This document shows positions 21,422 to 29,282 of a stretch of 37,097 nucleotides of DNA, piece by piece. Position numbers and translations under genes: made by a program. This DNA comes from a virus. Where the stretch lies: the IMG/VR virus record IMGVR_UViG_3300042691_014954, positions 1 to 37,097 of that record; one strand, written 5' to 3'. Within the stretch, counting starts at the first letter, position 1. Every line of letters starts with the position of its first letter. The notes beneath the pieces are model-generated. The model did not search any database. It saw only the letters and a program-made list of their open reading frames with translations, and was not told the DNA's origin.

Positions 21422-21621
21422 TTTTTGTCCTTGTTTATTTGATCTAATTCGTGCGGTTCTGCAAATCTAACATTTGGATCTATCATTTTATACAACTGAA
21501 AAGGTTTCCAGTACTTATGAAGAAGATTGTTTATAACGAGAATAACTGCAAATACAACAATAAACCCGAGTCCTGCTAAAATGCTACTTGCTAAAAAAAT
21601 TGCTGCTTGATCCATCGTCAT
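21418..21621 (-). CDS. small single-span membrane protein
   Basis: 67 residues with one long hydrophobic helix (about 8-35) and a cytoplasmic-looking charged C-terminus (HELDQINKDKK). Overlaps the cytidylyltransferase gene and the gp44-like gene by four bases each, so it is translated with them. No family recognised. Coupling to a replication gene is notable but may only reflect tight packing. Confidence 0.65.
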   Translation of the reverse strand: MTMDQAAIFLASSILAGLGFIVVFAVILVINNLLHKYWKPFQLYKMIDPNVRFAEPHELDQINKDKK

Positions 21622-22052
21622 GTTTTTAATCCTTTGTTTATTTCAGCAGCAATTACTCGTTGCCGTAATTCACTGGTTGAGAAATTGTGTTCTCGTTTAT
21701 TAAAATAGAACTCAATGCTACGGGCAGTACACTCAAATCTACCTGTAAAGTCTTGATGTTCATACTCTTGTCCTAATATTCTAACATCTATAGGATAAGA
21801 AAGCAAGATGTTTACAAGATCTTGTTCTGTTTCATAGACGAGGATTTCGTCAATATACTTACAGGCTTTGAGTTGTTCGTAGCGTTCAAAAACACTTTGG
21901 ACAGGTTTGTTTTTAATACCAGGACGATCAATAGTAGGGTCAGTTTGTAATCCTACTATCAAGTGATCGCATTGTGTCTTAGCTTCCTTGAGCATCATAA
22001 TATGCCCAGCATGGAAGAGATCAAAAGTTGAGCAAGTAAAACCAATTTTCAT
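21618..22052 (-). CDS. glycerol-3-phosphate cytidylyltransferase-like protein
   Basis: 144 residues of the cytidylyltransferase-like superfamily. GFTCSTFDLFHAGHIMML (4-21) holds the nucleotide-binding HxGH (14-17). DRPGIKNKPVQSVFERYEQL matches the family's variable arm, and FSTSELRQRV near the end is the second signature. Related enzymes attach CMP to glycerol-3-phosphate or to sugars and alcohols for cell-envelope precursors. Its neighbour is a periplasmic DD-peptidase, so an envelope role is conceivable, but the substrate cannot be read from the sequence. Overlaps both neighbours by four bases. Confidence 0.85.
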   Translation of the reverse strand: MKIGFTCSTFDLFHAGHIMMLKEAKTQCDHLIVGLQTDPTIDRPGIKNKPVQSVFERYEQLKACKYIDEILVYETEQDLVNILLSYPIDVRILGQEYEHQDFTGRFECTARSIEFYFNKREHNFSTSELRQRVIAAEINKGLKT

Positions 22053-22807
22053 TCAGATACCATATTAATTAGGTTCCTGGCACGATATAATCTATCGCCA
22101 GATGTTTTTTCTCCTAATATAATTATAGCATATTTCTTTTGATTTTTCTCAACTATTATTACCAAACAGCGGCCTGCTGGATCAGTATATCCAGTTTTAC
22201 TCAAAGTAATATTATCAAAAATTTTTAATAAATGACTATTGGTATTACCCACTGTCATGTATGTGATTTTTTTCTTGTTTTTGATTTCTACTTTAAAGAA
22301 TTTTGATGCTGAGGTATTACTGATTTCTGGATGTTCGTGTGTTTTTGAAACTAATATGACCAAATCTTTGGCGGTACTAATATTGTGTCTTCCTAGACCG
22401 CTTGGATCTTCAAAGCCAGTATTGAGCATTCCTAGCGATTTAGCACGTGAGTTCATGACATTTATAAACACTTCTCGCCCGCCGGGGTACGAATTTGCCA
22501 ATGCTTCTGCGGCTTGATTATCACTCTTTATTAGCAATGATTCTAACAAATCTGATCTTGATACTTTTTTATTTCTCCAAATGCCACCTTTATAGTCAAC
22601 AGCTTCGCTCATGGATAACTTTGACTCCACTATAACTAGAGCAGTCATTAATTTTGTAATTGACGCAATGGGGCGTACTTTATCTTCATTACTAGAAGAT
22701 ATAGTTTCTTTTTTTGAAATATCTAGGACTAAATGAGAAGGCCGGTCAACAGCATAGACTTTGTTGATCATCAGTACTGATATTGCTATCAGTAATGAGC
22801 GTTTCAT
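22049..22807 (-). CDS. penicillin-binding-protein-type DD-peptidase (S11), exported
   Basis: 252 residues. A signal peptide (about 1-19, ending VYA) is followed by a serine DD-peptidase domain. All three active-site motifs are present: SITK (49-52), SDN (95-97) and KTG (204-206). Family S11 (PBP5/PBP7-like) removes the terminal D-Ala or cuts D,D-crosslinks in peptidoglycan. There is no C-terminal membrane anchor, so it would be free in the periplasm, like PBP7. Overlaps both neighbours by four bases. It lies in the replication operon, not with the lysis genes, which suggests action before lysis. Confidence 0.92.
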   Translation of the reverse strand: MKRSLLIAISVLMINKVYAVDRPSHLVLDISKKETISSSNEDKVRPIASITKLMTALVIVESKLSMSEAVDYKGGIWRNKKVSRSDLLESLLIKSDNQAAEALANSYPGGREVFINVMNSRAKSLGMLNTGFEDPSGLGRHNISTAKDLVILVSKTHEHPEISNTSASKFFKVEIKNKKKITYMTVGNTNSHLLKIFDNITLSKTGYTDPAGRCLVIIVEKNQKKYAIIILGEKTSGDRLYRARNLINMVSE

Positions 22808-23169
22808 TTAACGAATGGTTTTAGATCCGGGGGTGTCCAACCTAAAGGTTTTAGAACTTTACCATCTTCACGCTTACGCACCTTGCCAGTTTCTTTGTCG
22901 ATCTTAGCTAAGTTAGTACGCATGACTTCTTTCCAACCATCCTCTCCGTCGTATCCGCCAGAATGAATGGCACCTATGGTTACTACAATAAAATCTAACA
23001 AGGCATCTAGCGTTTCTAATCTGTCATTGTTATCAATGGCTACTTTTAGTTCTTTCCATTCTTCTTCCATTAATTTAAGATACAAATTAAATTGATCTAA
23101 ATTAAAATTATCTACTGATTGATCGCAGGCTCGCATAAAACGTTCCTGATCTCTAAATGGATTAGTCAT
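22804..23169 (-). CDS. MazG-like nucleotide pyrophosphohydrolase
   Basis: 121 residues with the all-alpha NTP pyrophosphatase pattern: LMEEEWKEL (33-41) and LDALLDFIVVTIGA (54-67) supply the metal-binding ExxxE/ExxD-type acidic residues. The C-terminal KVLKPLGWTPPDL motif is typical of the phage MazG-like/HisE-like subset. These hydrolyse nucleoside triphosphates, possibly (d)NTPs, affecting nucleotide pools or stringent signalling. Overlaps the PBP-type gene and the upstream gene by four bases each. The family is fairly certain; substrate is not. Confidence 0.85.
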   Translation of the reverse strand: MTNPFRDQERFMRACDQSVDNFNLDQFNLYLKLMEEEWKELKVAIDNNDRLETLDALLDFIVVTIGAIHSGGYDGEDGWKEVMRTNLAKIDKETGKVRKREDGKVLKPLGWTPPDLKPFVK

Positions 23170-23411
23170 TGTTTCTCCTTGAGGATCCTAAGTATTTTTT
23201 TCTGTTCTTGCTCTTTTAACCAACGGTGCTCTAGTTCACCAAAGTCGGGAGCATCGGCTAATGCTTCTTCTACTATGTATTTGATAAGATAAAGATCTTT
23301 TTTACATTCGAAAGCAGTGAAGCCGTCGTTATAAGCACTAGCACATTCCCTTGATAGAGAACGCAGCTGATTGGCTATATCGGCAGCATCCCAACTTTTT
23401 CTAAAACCCAT
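23166..23411 (-). CDS. small helical protein, unknown
   Basis: 81 residues, almost entirely helical and charged: KSWDAADIANQLRSLSRECA, then DLYLIKYIVEEALADAP and a basic end. No domain recognised. Overlaps the GroES-like gene by one base at 23411 (TAATG) and the MazG-like gene by four bases. Its position between a co-chaperonin and a nucleotide enzyme says little about function. Confidence 0.65.
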   Translation of the reverse strand: MGFRKSWDAADIANQLRSLSRECASAYNDGFTAFECKKDLYLIKYIVEEALADAPDFGELEHRWLKEQEQKKILRILKEKQ

Positions 23412-23770
23412 TAAGAATTTACCAGAGGTATAAAATTATCGTCTGATGTTGGTGGGTCGTTTGAAATAGCTAACATACATTTAATGTCAACTTTACGTAC
23501 AGTTTTTATTCCGTCGCCGTCGTCTATCTCCATGCCCCTAGTCCAACGACCGTGTTCGACTAAAACCCATTGACCTTCTTTGACGTCTTTTTGCTCTGGG
23601 CCTATTTTGTATACCTTGCCCCAACGTGGTTTAATACCATGTACCTTACCATCGTCGGATTTTAAAATGATACCGGAACTGGTTTTCTTTTCTCCAAATT
23701 CCATATCAATAATTAAAACGTCGGCATGGATTGCCCTAATTTTTAATTTCTTTGGTTCGTAAGCAGCCAT
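23411..23770 (-). CDS. 31: GroES-like co-chaperonin (gp31-like)
   Basis: 119 residues (T4 gp31 is 111, GroES 97). The order of features fits a Cpn10 fold: KKLKIRAIHADVLIIDM, then the mobile-loop-like segment KTSSGIILKSDD that would contact the chaperonin, then RWGKVYKIGPEQKDVKEGQW (the conserved GxVxxVGP/GD strand pair), and VRKVDIKCMLAI near the end. It would replace host GroES so that GroEL can fold phage proteins, as gp31 does for the T4 capsid protein. Overlaps the downstream gene by one base; its start is one base after the next upstream gene. Confidence 0.88.
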   Translation of the reverse strand: MAAYEPKKLKIRAIHADVLIIDMEFGEKKTSSGIILKSDDGKVHGIKPRWGKVYKIGPEQKDVKEGQWVLVEHGRWTRGMEIDDGDGIKTVRKVDIKCMLAISNDPPTSDDNFIPLVNS

Positions 23771-23771
23771 T

Positions 23772-23993
23772 TTATTCCTGAGCTTTCTTTTCCGATTTTA
23801 CACTCTTAGGATTTTTTTCATAATAATCAGAAACGATATCTTCACGCTTTCTAATAATTTGTCCGCCAGGCCCCAATTCATCCCCGCGAGCATTAACTCT
23901 AGCATTTCCTACTGCCGGAGTTAGTTCATTTAATAGGGCTAGTTTTTCCATGTCGATCTCTTTGCCCTGCATTGTTCTATAAGTCTTTCCCAT
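23772..23993 (-). CDS. small conserved-looking protein, unknown
   Basis: 73 residues from ATG 23993 (MGKTYRT), which has AAAGGAG six bases upstream; a longer open frame to 24041 lies within the upstream gene and lacks a site. The core, TPAVGNARVNARGDELGPGG, looks highly conserved in style: Gly- and Asn-rich turns with few hydrophobics. The C-terminus is charged (KNPKSVKSEKK). No function recognised. It sits between the DnaE-like fragment and GroES. Confidence 0.68.
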   Translation of the reverse strand: MGKTYRTMQGKEIDMEKLALLNELTPAVGNARVNARGDELGPGGQIIRKREDIVSDYYEKNPKSVKSEKKAQE

Positions 23994-23994
23994 T

Positions 23995-24468
23995 TTATTC
24001 TCCTTTAAAGAAGTCCGATATAGGTAATCTATATTTAACACTATCTATCTTATGTATACCTATAAGATACAAACAGTAGCTAGAAACGGAACTTCCCCTA
24101 CCTACTCCCCAGACTATGTTATTTTTTCTTAGTGTATCTACAAGATATTTCATAACTTTTAACACATCTAACATATTGTGTTTTTTGTATAGATTTAGTT
24201 CTTCGACTAATCTATCATAATTTTCTTTTGGACATTGATTTACCAAAAATTCTTCTATATCCATTTCCTTATACTCTTTAGGAATAAACCATTTTCGTCC
24301 CTGTGGTTCCTCAATCAAAGGAAAAGGATAAGGGAGTTTTTCATCACTTATCCTTTGGATATAATTTTCAATATTTGGATTGTCTGTGTCTACAAGGCAG
24401 TGCTCCAAAATATTCGGACCGTGCTTTAAGATACCTTGTAATAGATTTTCGTCTGTATTAATCGACAT
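23995..24468 (-). CDS. short protein resembling part of the DnaE (Pol III alpha) palm
   Basis: 157 residues. Residues 118-147 contain IVWGVGRGSSVSSYCLYLIG then IHKIDSVKYRL, which matches the DnaE/PolC palm segment (GxGRGSxxxSLVAYxLGITxxDPxKY). In DnaE the DxD catalytic motif follows roughly 25 residues later; here the protein ends first, so it cannot polymerise on its own. The N-terminal 110 residues have no recognised domain. Overlaps the upstream gene by 11 bases. Other T4-like phages carry proteins annotated as Pol III alpha-like; this may be an exapted palm fragment with a regulatory or binding role. Confidence 0.7.
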   Translation of the reverse strand: MSINTDENLLQGILKHGPNILEHCLVDTDNPNIENYIQRISDEKLPYPFPLIEEPQGRKWFIPKEYKEMDIEEFLVNQCPKENYDRLVEELNLYKKHNMLDVLKVMKYLVDTLRKNNIVWGVGRGSSVSSYCLYLIGIHKIDSVKYRLPISDFFKGE

Positions 24469-24700
24469 TAATAAGTTGACCCAAGTCTTCGTTCGTTACG
24501 TTGTTGTTCATAGATAATGATTTAGCTTGTCGTTTACGCATTTCATCTCTATATATTGTAACAAATGTTGACAGTTGTGTCAATAGTTCTTGGCTTCCTA
24601 AACGGGATGCTTGATAATGTTTTTTAGTCAATTCTTGTAATTTAGATTCTACTTCTGAATCTTTAAGTTTACTAAGATCGCCTTCAAGCGGATGGAACAT
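24458..24700 (-). CDS. small helical protein, unknown, hosting an internal promoter
   Basis: 80 residues, helical and charged (DLSKLKDSEVESKLQELTKK, then a Gln/Arg-rich helix, ending NEDLGQLINVD). No domain recognised. ATG 24700 overlaps the upstream structural gene's stop (TAATG). It marks the junction between the late structural genes and the replication operon, and contains a sigma70-type promoter (24555-24583). Confidence 0.65.
   Translation of the reverse strand: MFHPLEGDLSKLKDSEVESKLQELTKKHYQASRLGSQELLTQLSTFVTIYRDEMRKRQAKSLSMNNNVTNEDLGQLINVD
24555..24583 (-). promoter_or_regulatory. internal sigma70-type promoter for the replication operon
   Basis: Minus strand TTGACA (24578-24583, perfect -35) and TACAAT (24555-24560) separated by 17 bases, inside the 80-residue gene. 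The -35 is half of an inverted repeat, TTGACA-CAAC-TGTCAA (24568-24583), a possible operator. It would transcribe the DnaE-like, GroES, MazG-like, gp44 and dCMP deaminase genes without the late genes upstream. Being in coding sequence, chance is not excluded. Confidence 0.55.
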
Positions 24701-25290
24701 TATGAAAATTGTCCTAAATAGTTAAGGAAAATAACTCTACCCAAAGAACCTGGATCTTGACTTTTGGCTCTAGTTATTATTTCAATTAAAATTGGATTAG
24801 ATGTGCTGGACACAGCTAACGATGTTGGAAAATTGCTGCTTTTTTTGATAGGATACGCACCGTCTGTAAAAAAAGATACATTATAAGTTCCGCCATCGGA
24901 TAATAATTCTACTGTAACTTTGTTTACGTTATCAGTTGAAAATCCTTCAAACTCAAAAGTTACATCATCATCTAGTCGATAAACTTGATAATCTGCATTT
25001 CCAAAATTTATATCGATTCTATTACTTACACCGGAACCAGTTCCGTAATTATTAAGACTATGTTGATTTTGTTTTAATACCGCATTTGATAAGACTTTGT
25101 TGTTATAGCTATTGTCACGATCAAGTCTAGCAGTATAATTTAGTAATTCATCTATTTCTGTTTTGGCAGTGTTTAACGCAGTCTTGATATATGAGAAGTT
25201 ATCTCTAAAGCCTTGTGTATCATTATCCACACCAGCAACAGGATAGGCCTCGTCAATGGCTGTTGCGTTAATATTACTGTTTGTTGGCAT
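24700..25290 (-). CDS. small structural protein (fibre or adapter), unknown
   Basis: 196 residues. The N-terminus carries NDTQGFRDNFSYIKTAL, a helix pattern (xFRDNFxxIKxAL) also seen in two other proteins here (29283-30002 and 31685-32590), probably a trimerising or attachment helix. The C-terminal two thirds is beta-rich (EFEGFSTDNVNKVTVELLSD, then YNVSFFTDG). GGTGGAG precedes ATG 25290, with a late promoter-like AATAAATA just upstream. Placement next to fibre genes supports a tail or baseplate role. Confidence 0.72.
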   Translation of the reverse strand: MPTNSNINATAIDEAYPVAGVDNDTQGFRDNFSYIKTALNTAKTEIDELLNYTARLDRDNSYNNKVLSNAVLKQNQHSLNNYGTGSGVSNRIDINFGNADYQVYRLDDDVTFEFEGFSTDNVNKVTVELLSDGGTYNVSFFTDGAYPIKKSSNFPTSLAVSSTSNPILIEIITRAKSQDPGSLGRVIFLNYLGQFS

Positions 25291-25311
25291 CTTTTATCTC
25301 CACCTTATAGG

Positions 25312-25319
25312 TATTTATT
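25312..25319 (-). promoter_or_regulatory. T4-type late promoter AATAAATA
   Basis: AATAAATA on the minus strand, 22 bases before ATG 25290, overlapping the stop codon of the Ig-like fibre gene. Matches the NATAAATA form of T4-type late promoters and would boost the small structural gene at 24700-25290. Confidence 0.55.
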
Positions 25320-27888
25320 GTCTAAATTTCTCTGCTTCAAATGTTGGAAATGCGAGATATTTATCCTCTATTTCTCCGTCTAAAGCATCTATGATATAGC
25401 GATCTACTTCAAAGTCTAAAACTTTGAAATCAAATTGACTGTTTTTAATGTTTAGTATAATATCATCTGCTTGCCCGGGTTTAACGTAGCACAGCGGAAT
25501 CATACTTACAAATCCTGGTTCTGCAAATTGATCTTCTTGAATACTTCTCATCCATAACGGTAAGTATGACCTATCTCTATCTCCGGTCTGCTTAAGTCGC
25601 TTACGCATATTTTTAATAGAGTTTGGAAATATCCGTTGGTGATCTTCATCGCTGGCTAAGGGAATATCGCTGCTGACATTTATTCTTGTGTTATTAATCA
25701 AAAATGGACTGTTGATAGTATCTGATAATGCTATTAAACTAGATATACTCTTTCCGTTCTTAACTAAAGGATCGACTATTTCTACATATACTACTTCATA
25801 TATTACATTTTGAGTAGATGTATCTTTGGCTACTGCTTTTTTTACACTACCAAAATTTAGTCTTTTGAAGTAATGATTTCTACTCATTGCCTGTACAAAG
25901 GTTTCGGCGTTGTTGCTTTCGATACCAGCAAACATCAGCATTTTAATTTCGTCCTGGACGCCAAACGCAGGATCGCCGTAACGATAGATTTTTTCTGGAA
26001 TAAAAATAGAAAAATCTGAAATAAAATTATTCCAAACTTCTCTCTTTGATTTTTTCTGATAGGCTTTAAAATATAAGTTACTATAGACTATGTCAGCTTG
26101 TGTTTCTATTTTTATCTGAAAAGTTTTAGCACTTTCTGTATAGTTTAAGATATCTCTGGCTTCAACAATAAATGTATAGACTCTATCAAAAGATGTTAAG
26201 TTACTGTCATATGTTGTTGAGGTATAATCTCTAGCACTGCTGCCATCCCAATTATAAAATCTAGTTATGCCTTCTACTAACTCTGTACCTATTTGATTAA
26301 CCTTACCGTATATTTCACCTGACGGTAACAATTTTAATCCCGGAGGTAGATGTCCTGATCTTAGTTGATAAAATACATTTCCGCCGTTTATTTTAGACTG
26401 TGCTTCTACAAATAACATACTGTCTTTATTAGGACTGATAGTACCTAGCTCTCTATCTGATATCCATACAATACCGCTTTCAATTTCGCCCAATACTCTT
26501 AGATTGAACGTTCTAGCCGTTGAAGCAGATACGCCGTTGTCGTATGTGTTTACAGCACTTACTGTAAATTTGTAATCTGTTGTTATTCTTGGTTGATAAG
26601 GTAAACTACCTACTAGTTCTCCTGTTATTGTATCGAGATCTAACCCTGGAGGAAATACACTGTCGTTGCCAAATATTATCTCAGCATCTTGAATTACTCT
26701 TTCACCTAGACTAGGATTAAACGTAATTCCATACCTAGCAGTATATCCATCAATTTTTTCTACTTGTAAAATTGTGTAGGTTCCAAGGGAACTGTCTAGA
26801 TAATTGTAAACATTAGCAACAGCAAACTTTTGATTTCTTCTAGGTAAGCCAGTTACGCCTTTAGGGTCTGGAACTATGTCTACTTCAATATAATCTGTTT
26901 CGTCTCTAAATATTCTAACAGATTTTCCGCTAAATTCGGGATTGATTGTTTCTGATCTATATGAAATATAACCAGGCATTGATGGCGGATTATATACATC
27001 TAAATAAACTGTTACATAATTATTAGCACGTCTAATTCCCAGATCTGATTCAGTTAACCATATTGGTCTTCTTACATAGGTATTATCCGCTCTAAATATA
27101 CCTGTGCCTACTTGCATTATAGTATTGTCAGATCTTAGGAAATCTTCGCTGACAACATAAATTTGGAAAGTTCGACGGTCTTCAAATAATCCGTCTGTGG
27201 CAACTACTGTAAATTGATAGTAGCGTGTTAATCGTCTTGGAAATCCTGTTTCGTCAAAGTAGTCAAAGGTTCTTGAATCAAAATCAAAACTGTCAAAGCC
27301 ATTAATGGGTCTAGTACCTAGATCATAAGGTTCAGAATCAAATAAATTTAAATCAAAATTACCGCTGTATATCTTGTAGTCTAAGGCAAAAATAGGATCG
27401 GTGAACCCTGTAATACGTCCGCCTCTTGATAATGTTAATCCTGGAGGAAGTTCCCCGCCGTTGTAAGGAATGTAGTATTCTATAGTGTCCCCGGCAGGCA
27501 TATCGGGATCCATAGCTATTAATTGAAAATCTACTTTATCGTTGTCAAGAACAAAAAATGTTGAATTAGGACCTACTGGTAATAGGCCTCCTGTAGTTAC
27601 CCATCGAGGTTCGTCGTACCCTCCTACAGATATACTAAATGTTCTATCTTTATTTTCTACACCATCGCTGGCTCGTATAACAAACCGTGAAGTAGTAGGT
27701 TTAGAAACTTCAAACGGAGTTCCTAGAATGTTATTATTTTCTAATCTAAGACCTCTAGGCAAGGATCCTGCCTGTATAGAAAAGGTCACTGGCCCTTGAG
27801 TTGATGTGGCAAGTATTGTTATATCTTGCCTATCTCTCTCATTTATGCTCCCTAGAGACCCAGGGGGTGTTATCCAAGACAGTGACAT
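25315..27888 (-). CDS. large structural protein with Ig-like (putative cadherin-like) repeats
   Basis: 857 residues. At least three repeats of the putative-Ig/cadherin type are visible: SLPRGLRLENNNILGTPFE (about 43-61), ELPPGLTLSRGGRITGFTD (about 146-164) and HLPPGLKLLPSGEIYGKV, each with the LPxGLxL...GxIxG signature, plus FPPGLDLDTITGELVG. Such domains decorate fibres and bind surfaces. The C-terminal 250 residues form a different domain (KMLMFAGIESNNAETFVQAM). No signal peptide or membrane segment. The start at 27888 is close to the upstream fibre gene. A virion tail or baseplate protein; the attachment site is not known. Confidence 0.8.
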   Translation of the reverse strand: MSLSWITPPGSLGSINERDRQDITILATSTQGPVTFSIQAGSLPRGLRLENNNILGTPFEVSKPTTSRFVIRASDGVENKDRTFSISVGGYDEPRWVTTGGLLPVGPNSTFFVLDNDKVDFQLIAMDPDMPAGDTIEYYIPYNGGELPPGLTLSRGGRITGFTDPIFALDYKIYSGNFDLNLFDSEPYDLGTRPINGFDSFDFDSRTFDYFDETGFPRRLTRYYQFTVVATDGLFEDRRTFQIYVVSEDFLRSDNTIMQVGTGIFRADNTYVRRPIWLTESDLGIRRANNYVTVYLDVYNPPSMPGYISYRSETINPEFSGKSVRIFRDETDYIEVDIVPDPKGVTGLPRRNQKFAVANVYNYLDSSLGTYTILQVEKIDGYTARYGITFNPSLGERVIQDAEIIFGNDSVFPPGLDLDTITGELVGSLPYQPRITTDYKFTVSAVNTYDNGVSASTARTFNLRVLGEIESGIVWISDRELGTISPNKDSMLFVEAQSKINGGNVFYQLRSGHLPPGLKLLPSGEIYGKVNQIGTELVEGITRFYNWDGSSARDYTSTTYDSNLTSFDRVYTFIVEARDILNYTESAKTFQIKIETQADIVYSNLYFKAYQKKSKREVWNNFISDFSIFIPEKIYRYGDPAFGVQDEIKMLMFAGIESNNAETFVQAMSRNHYFKRLNFGSVKKAVAKDTSTQNVIYEVVYVEIVDPLVKNGKSISSLIALSDTINSPFLINNTRINVSSDIPLASDEDHQRIFPNSIKNMRKRLKQTGDRDRSYLPLWMRSIQEDQFAEPGFVSMIPLCYVKPGQADDIILNIKNSQFDFKVLDFEVDRYIIDALDGEIEDKYLAFPTFEAEKFRQ

Positions 27889-27898
27889 TCATGATTCC

Positions 27899-29269
27899 TT
27901 AGAATGTGGCTAAAATAACAGGAGTTCTAATCCATATGTCAGCAACACCATCCCACGGTGCTATGCAGAAATAAATGTAATTGGCGTTTGCGTATATCAT
28001 ACCTGGCATATCACCGTTAAGACCTTTTGATGTAGCAGGAACAACATCTCTAAATGTAGCAAGCGGTGTACTAGTAGATGGATTAAAGAACCTTACAGTC
28101 TGCCCGCTTACGTTCCCTGAAGGAGTAAAAGTGCCAGTGGTTGTTACAGTACTACCTACGACGCTCTGAACTTCTAATTCTGAAGTACCACTTAGATAGA
28201 ATTTAGCCCCATTTTTAATACCAGAACCAGATGTAACTGTAAAGTTAGTAGTTGAAACACCGTCGGGGATAGTAGCACTGAGCGTAGTAGTTACTTCTAC
28301 GTTACTGTTGATTCCGCCCCAAGCAGATAAGTTATCACCATCTAGTGTTAGATGTCTATCAGCAATGTTCAATCCGTTTTGGAAATAACCTGTGGTAAAT
28401 CTATATTCTCTATTACCTACTCTTGAAGTGTCGTTAACCGCAGGAATAACTTCATCAACAGTTCCATTAGCATTAATACGTGATTCAACTCCATCAACAA
28501 GCCTTGTAGAGTCATTGCCATAAACAGAGCCAAATACATCACCTAAAAGATTTGCTGGTAGTGTAATATCTCCGCTTAATCTAGTGTCAAACAGAACATC
28601 ACCTCCAGGAGTTTGTACAGCACCAATAAATGATCCAGTAACAACACCAGCTACGTTTCCGTTGACATCACCAAGAACATTACCTATAACGTTTCCAGTA
28701 TGAGTTCCTGCGGTATTACCAGTGACATTAGCAAACACGGGACCAACTATTCTTCCTGATGTAGCATCAACTAATAACGTTGAATTATCTGCAAATATAG
28801 ATCCAGTAACGTCTCCAGTATGATATCCCTCAGTGTTTCCATTGACAGTAGTAGCATCTACAATGTTAGCATAAACTGTATTCCATTTTTTAAGTGGAGC
28901 ACCTAAGTCGTATGAATTATTTGTATCTGGAACAATATTAGAAATTATTTCTGCTTTAAATTCTACTTCGTCTGCGTCATTATTACCAAGTGTAATAGTT
29001 CCGTCTGATGTTATATTACCTGTAGCATGTATGTTACCAGTTACATCGATATCACCAGTTATGTCAATATTGCCTGTACCGGTAATGTCATTTCCGTTTA
29101 GAACAATATCATCAATAATTGTTCCGCCACTAGCTAATAGTTTTCCGCCGGCTAAGGCTCCGTCTCCTATATAGATCGCTTTTTGATCCGTGTCATAAAC
29201 CAACTCTCCATTGAGTGGAGTGTAAGTTAATCTTTCAGCTGTGGTTCCTCTTTTTAATCTTAGAGCCAT
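27899..29269 (-). CDS. tail fibre with MTD-type N-terminus and beta-repeat shaft
   Basis: 456 residues. The N-terminus LRLKRGTTAERLTYTPLNGE with LVYDTDQKAIYIGDGA is the hallmark of a widespread phage fibre head domain related to major-tropism-determinant N-termini. A shaft of TGNI/TGDI-type repeats follows (IDITGDIDVTGNIHATGNIT), then GNTAGTHTGNVIGNVLGDV, consistent with a beta-solenoid. The last 170 residues are a globular domain ending PWDGVADIWIRTPV. GGAG precedes ATG 29269. It probably helps bind the host surface. Confidence 0.85.
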   Translation of the reverse strand: MALRLKRGTTAERLTYTPLNGELVYDTDQKAIYIGDGALAGGKLLASGGTIIDDIVLNGNDITGTGNIDITGDIDVTGNIHATGNITSDGTITLGNNDADEVEFKAEIISNIVPDTNNSYDLGAPLKKWNTVYANIVDATTVNGNTEGYHTGDVTGSIFADNSTLLVDATSGRIVGPVFANVTGNTAGTHTGNVIGNVLGDVNGNVAGVVTGSFIGAVQTPGGDVLFDTRLSGDITLPANLLGDVFGSVYGNDSTRLVDGVESRINANGTVDEVIPAVNDTSRVGNREYRFTTGYFQNGLNIADRHLTLDGDNLSAWGGINSNVEVTTTLSATIPDGVSTTNFTVTSGSGIKNGAKFYLSGTSELEVQSVVGSTVTTTGTFTPSGNVSGQTVRFFNPSTSTPLATFRDVVPATSKGLNGDMPGMIYANANYIYFCIAPWDGVADIWIRTPVILATF

Positions 29270-29282
29270 TTATAATTCTCCG

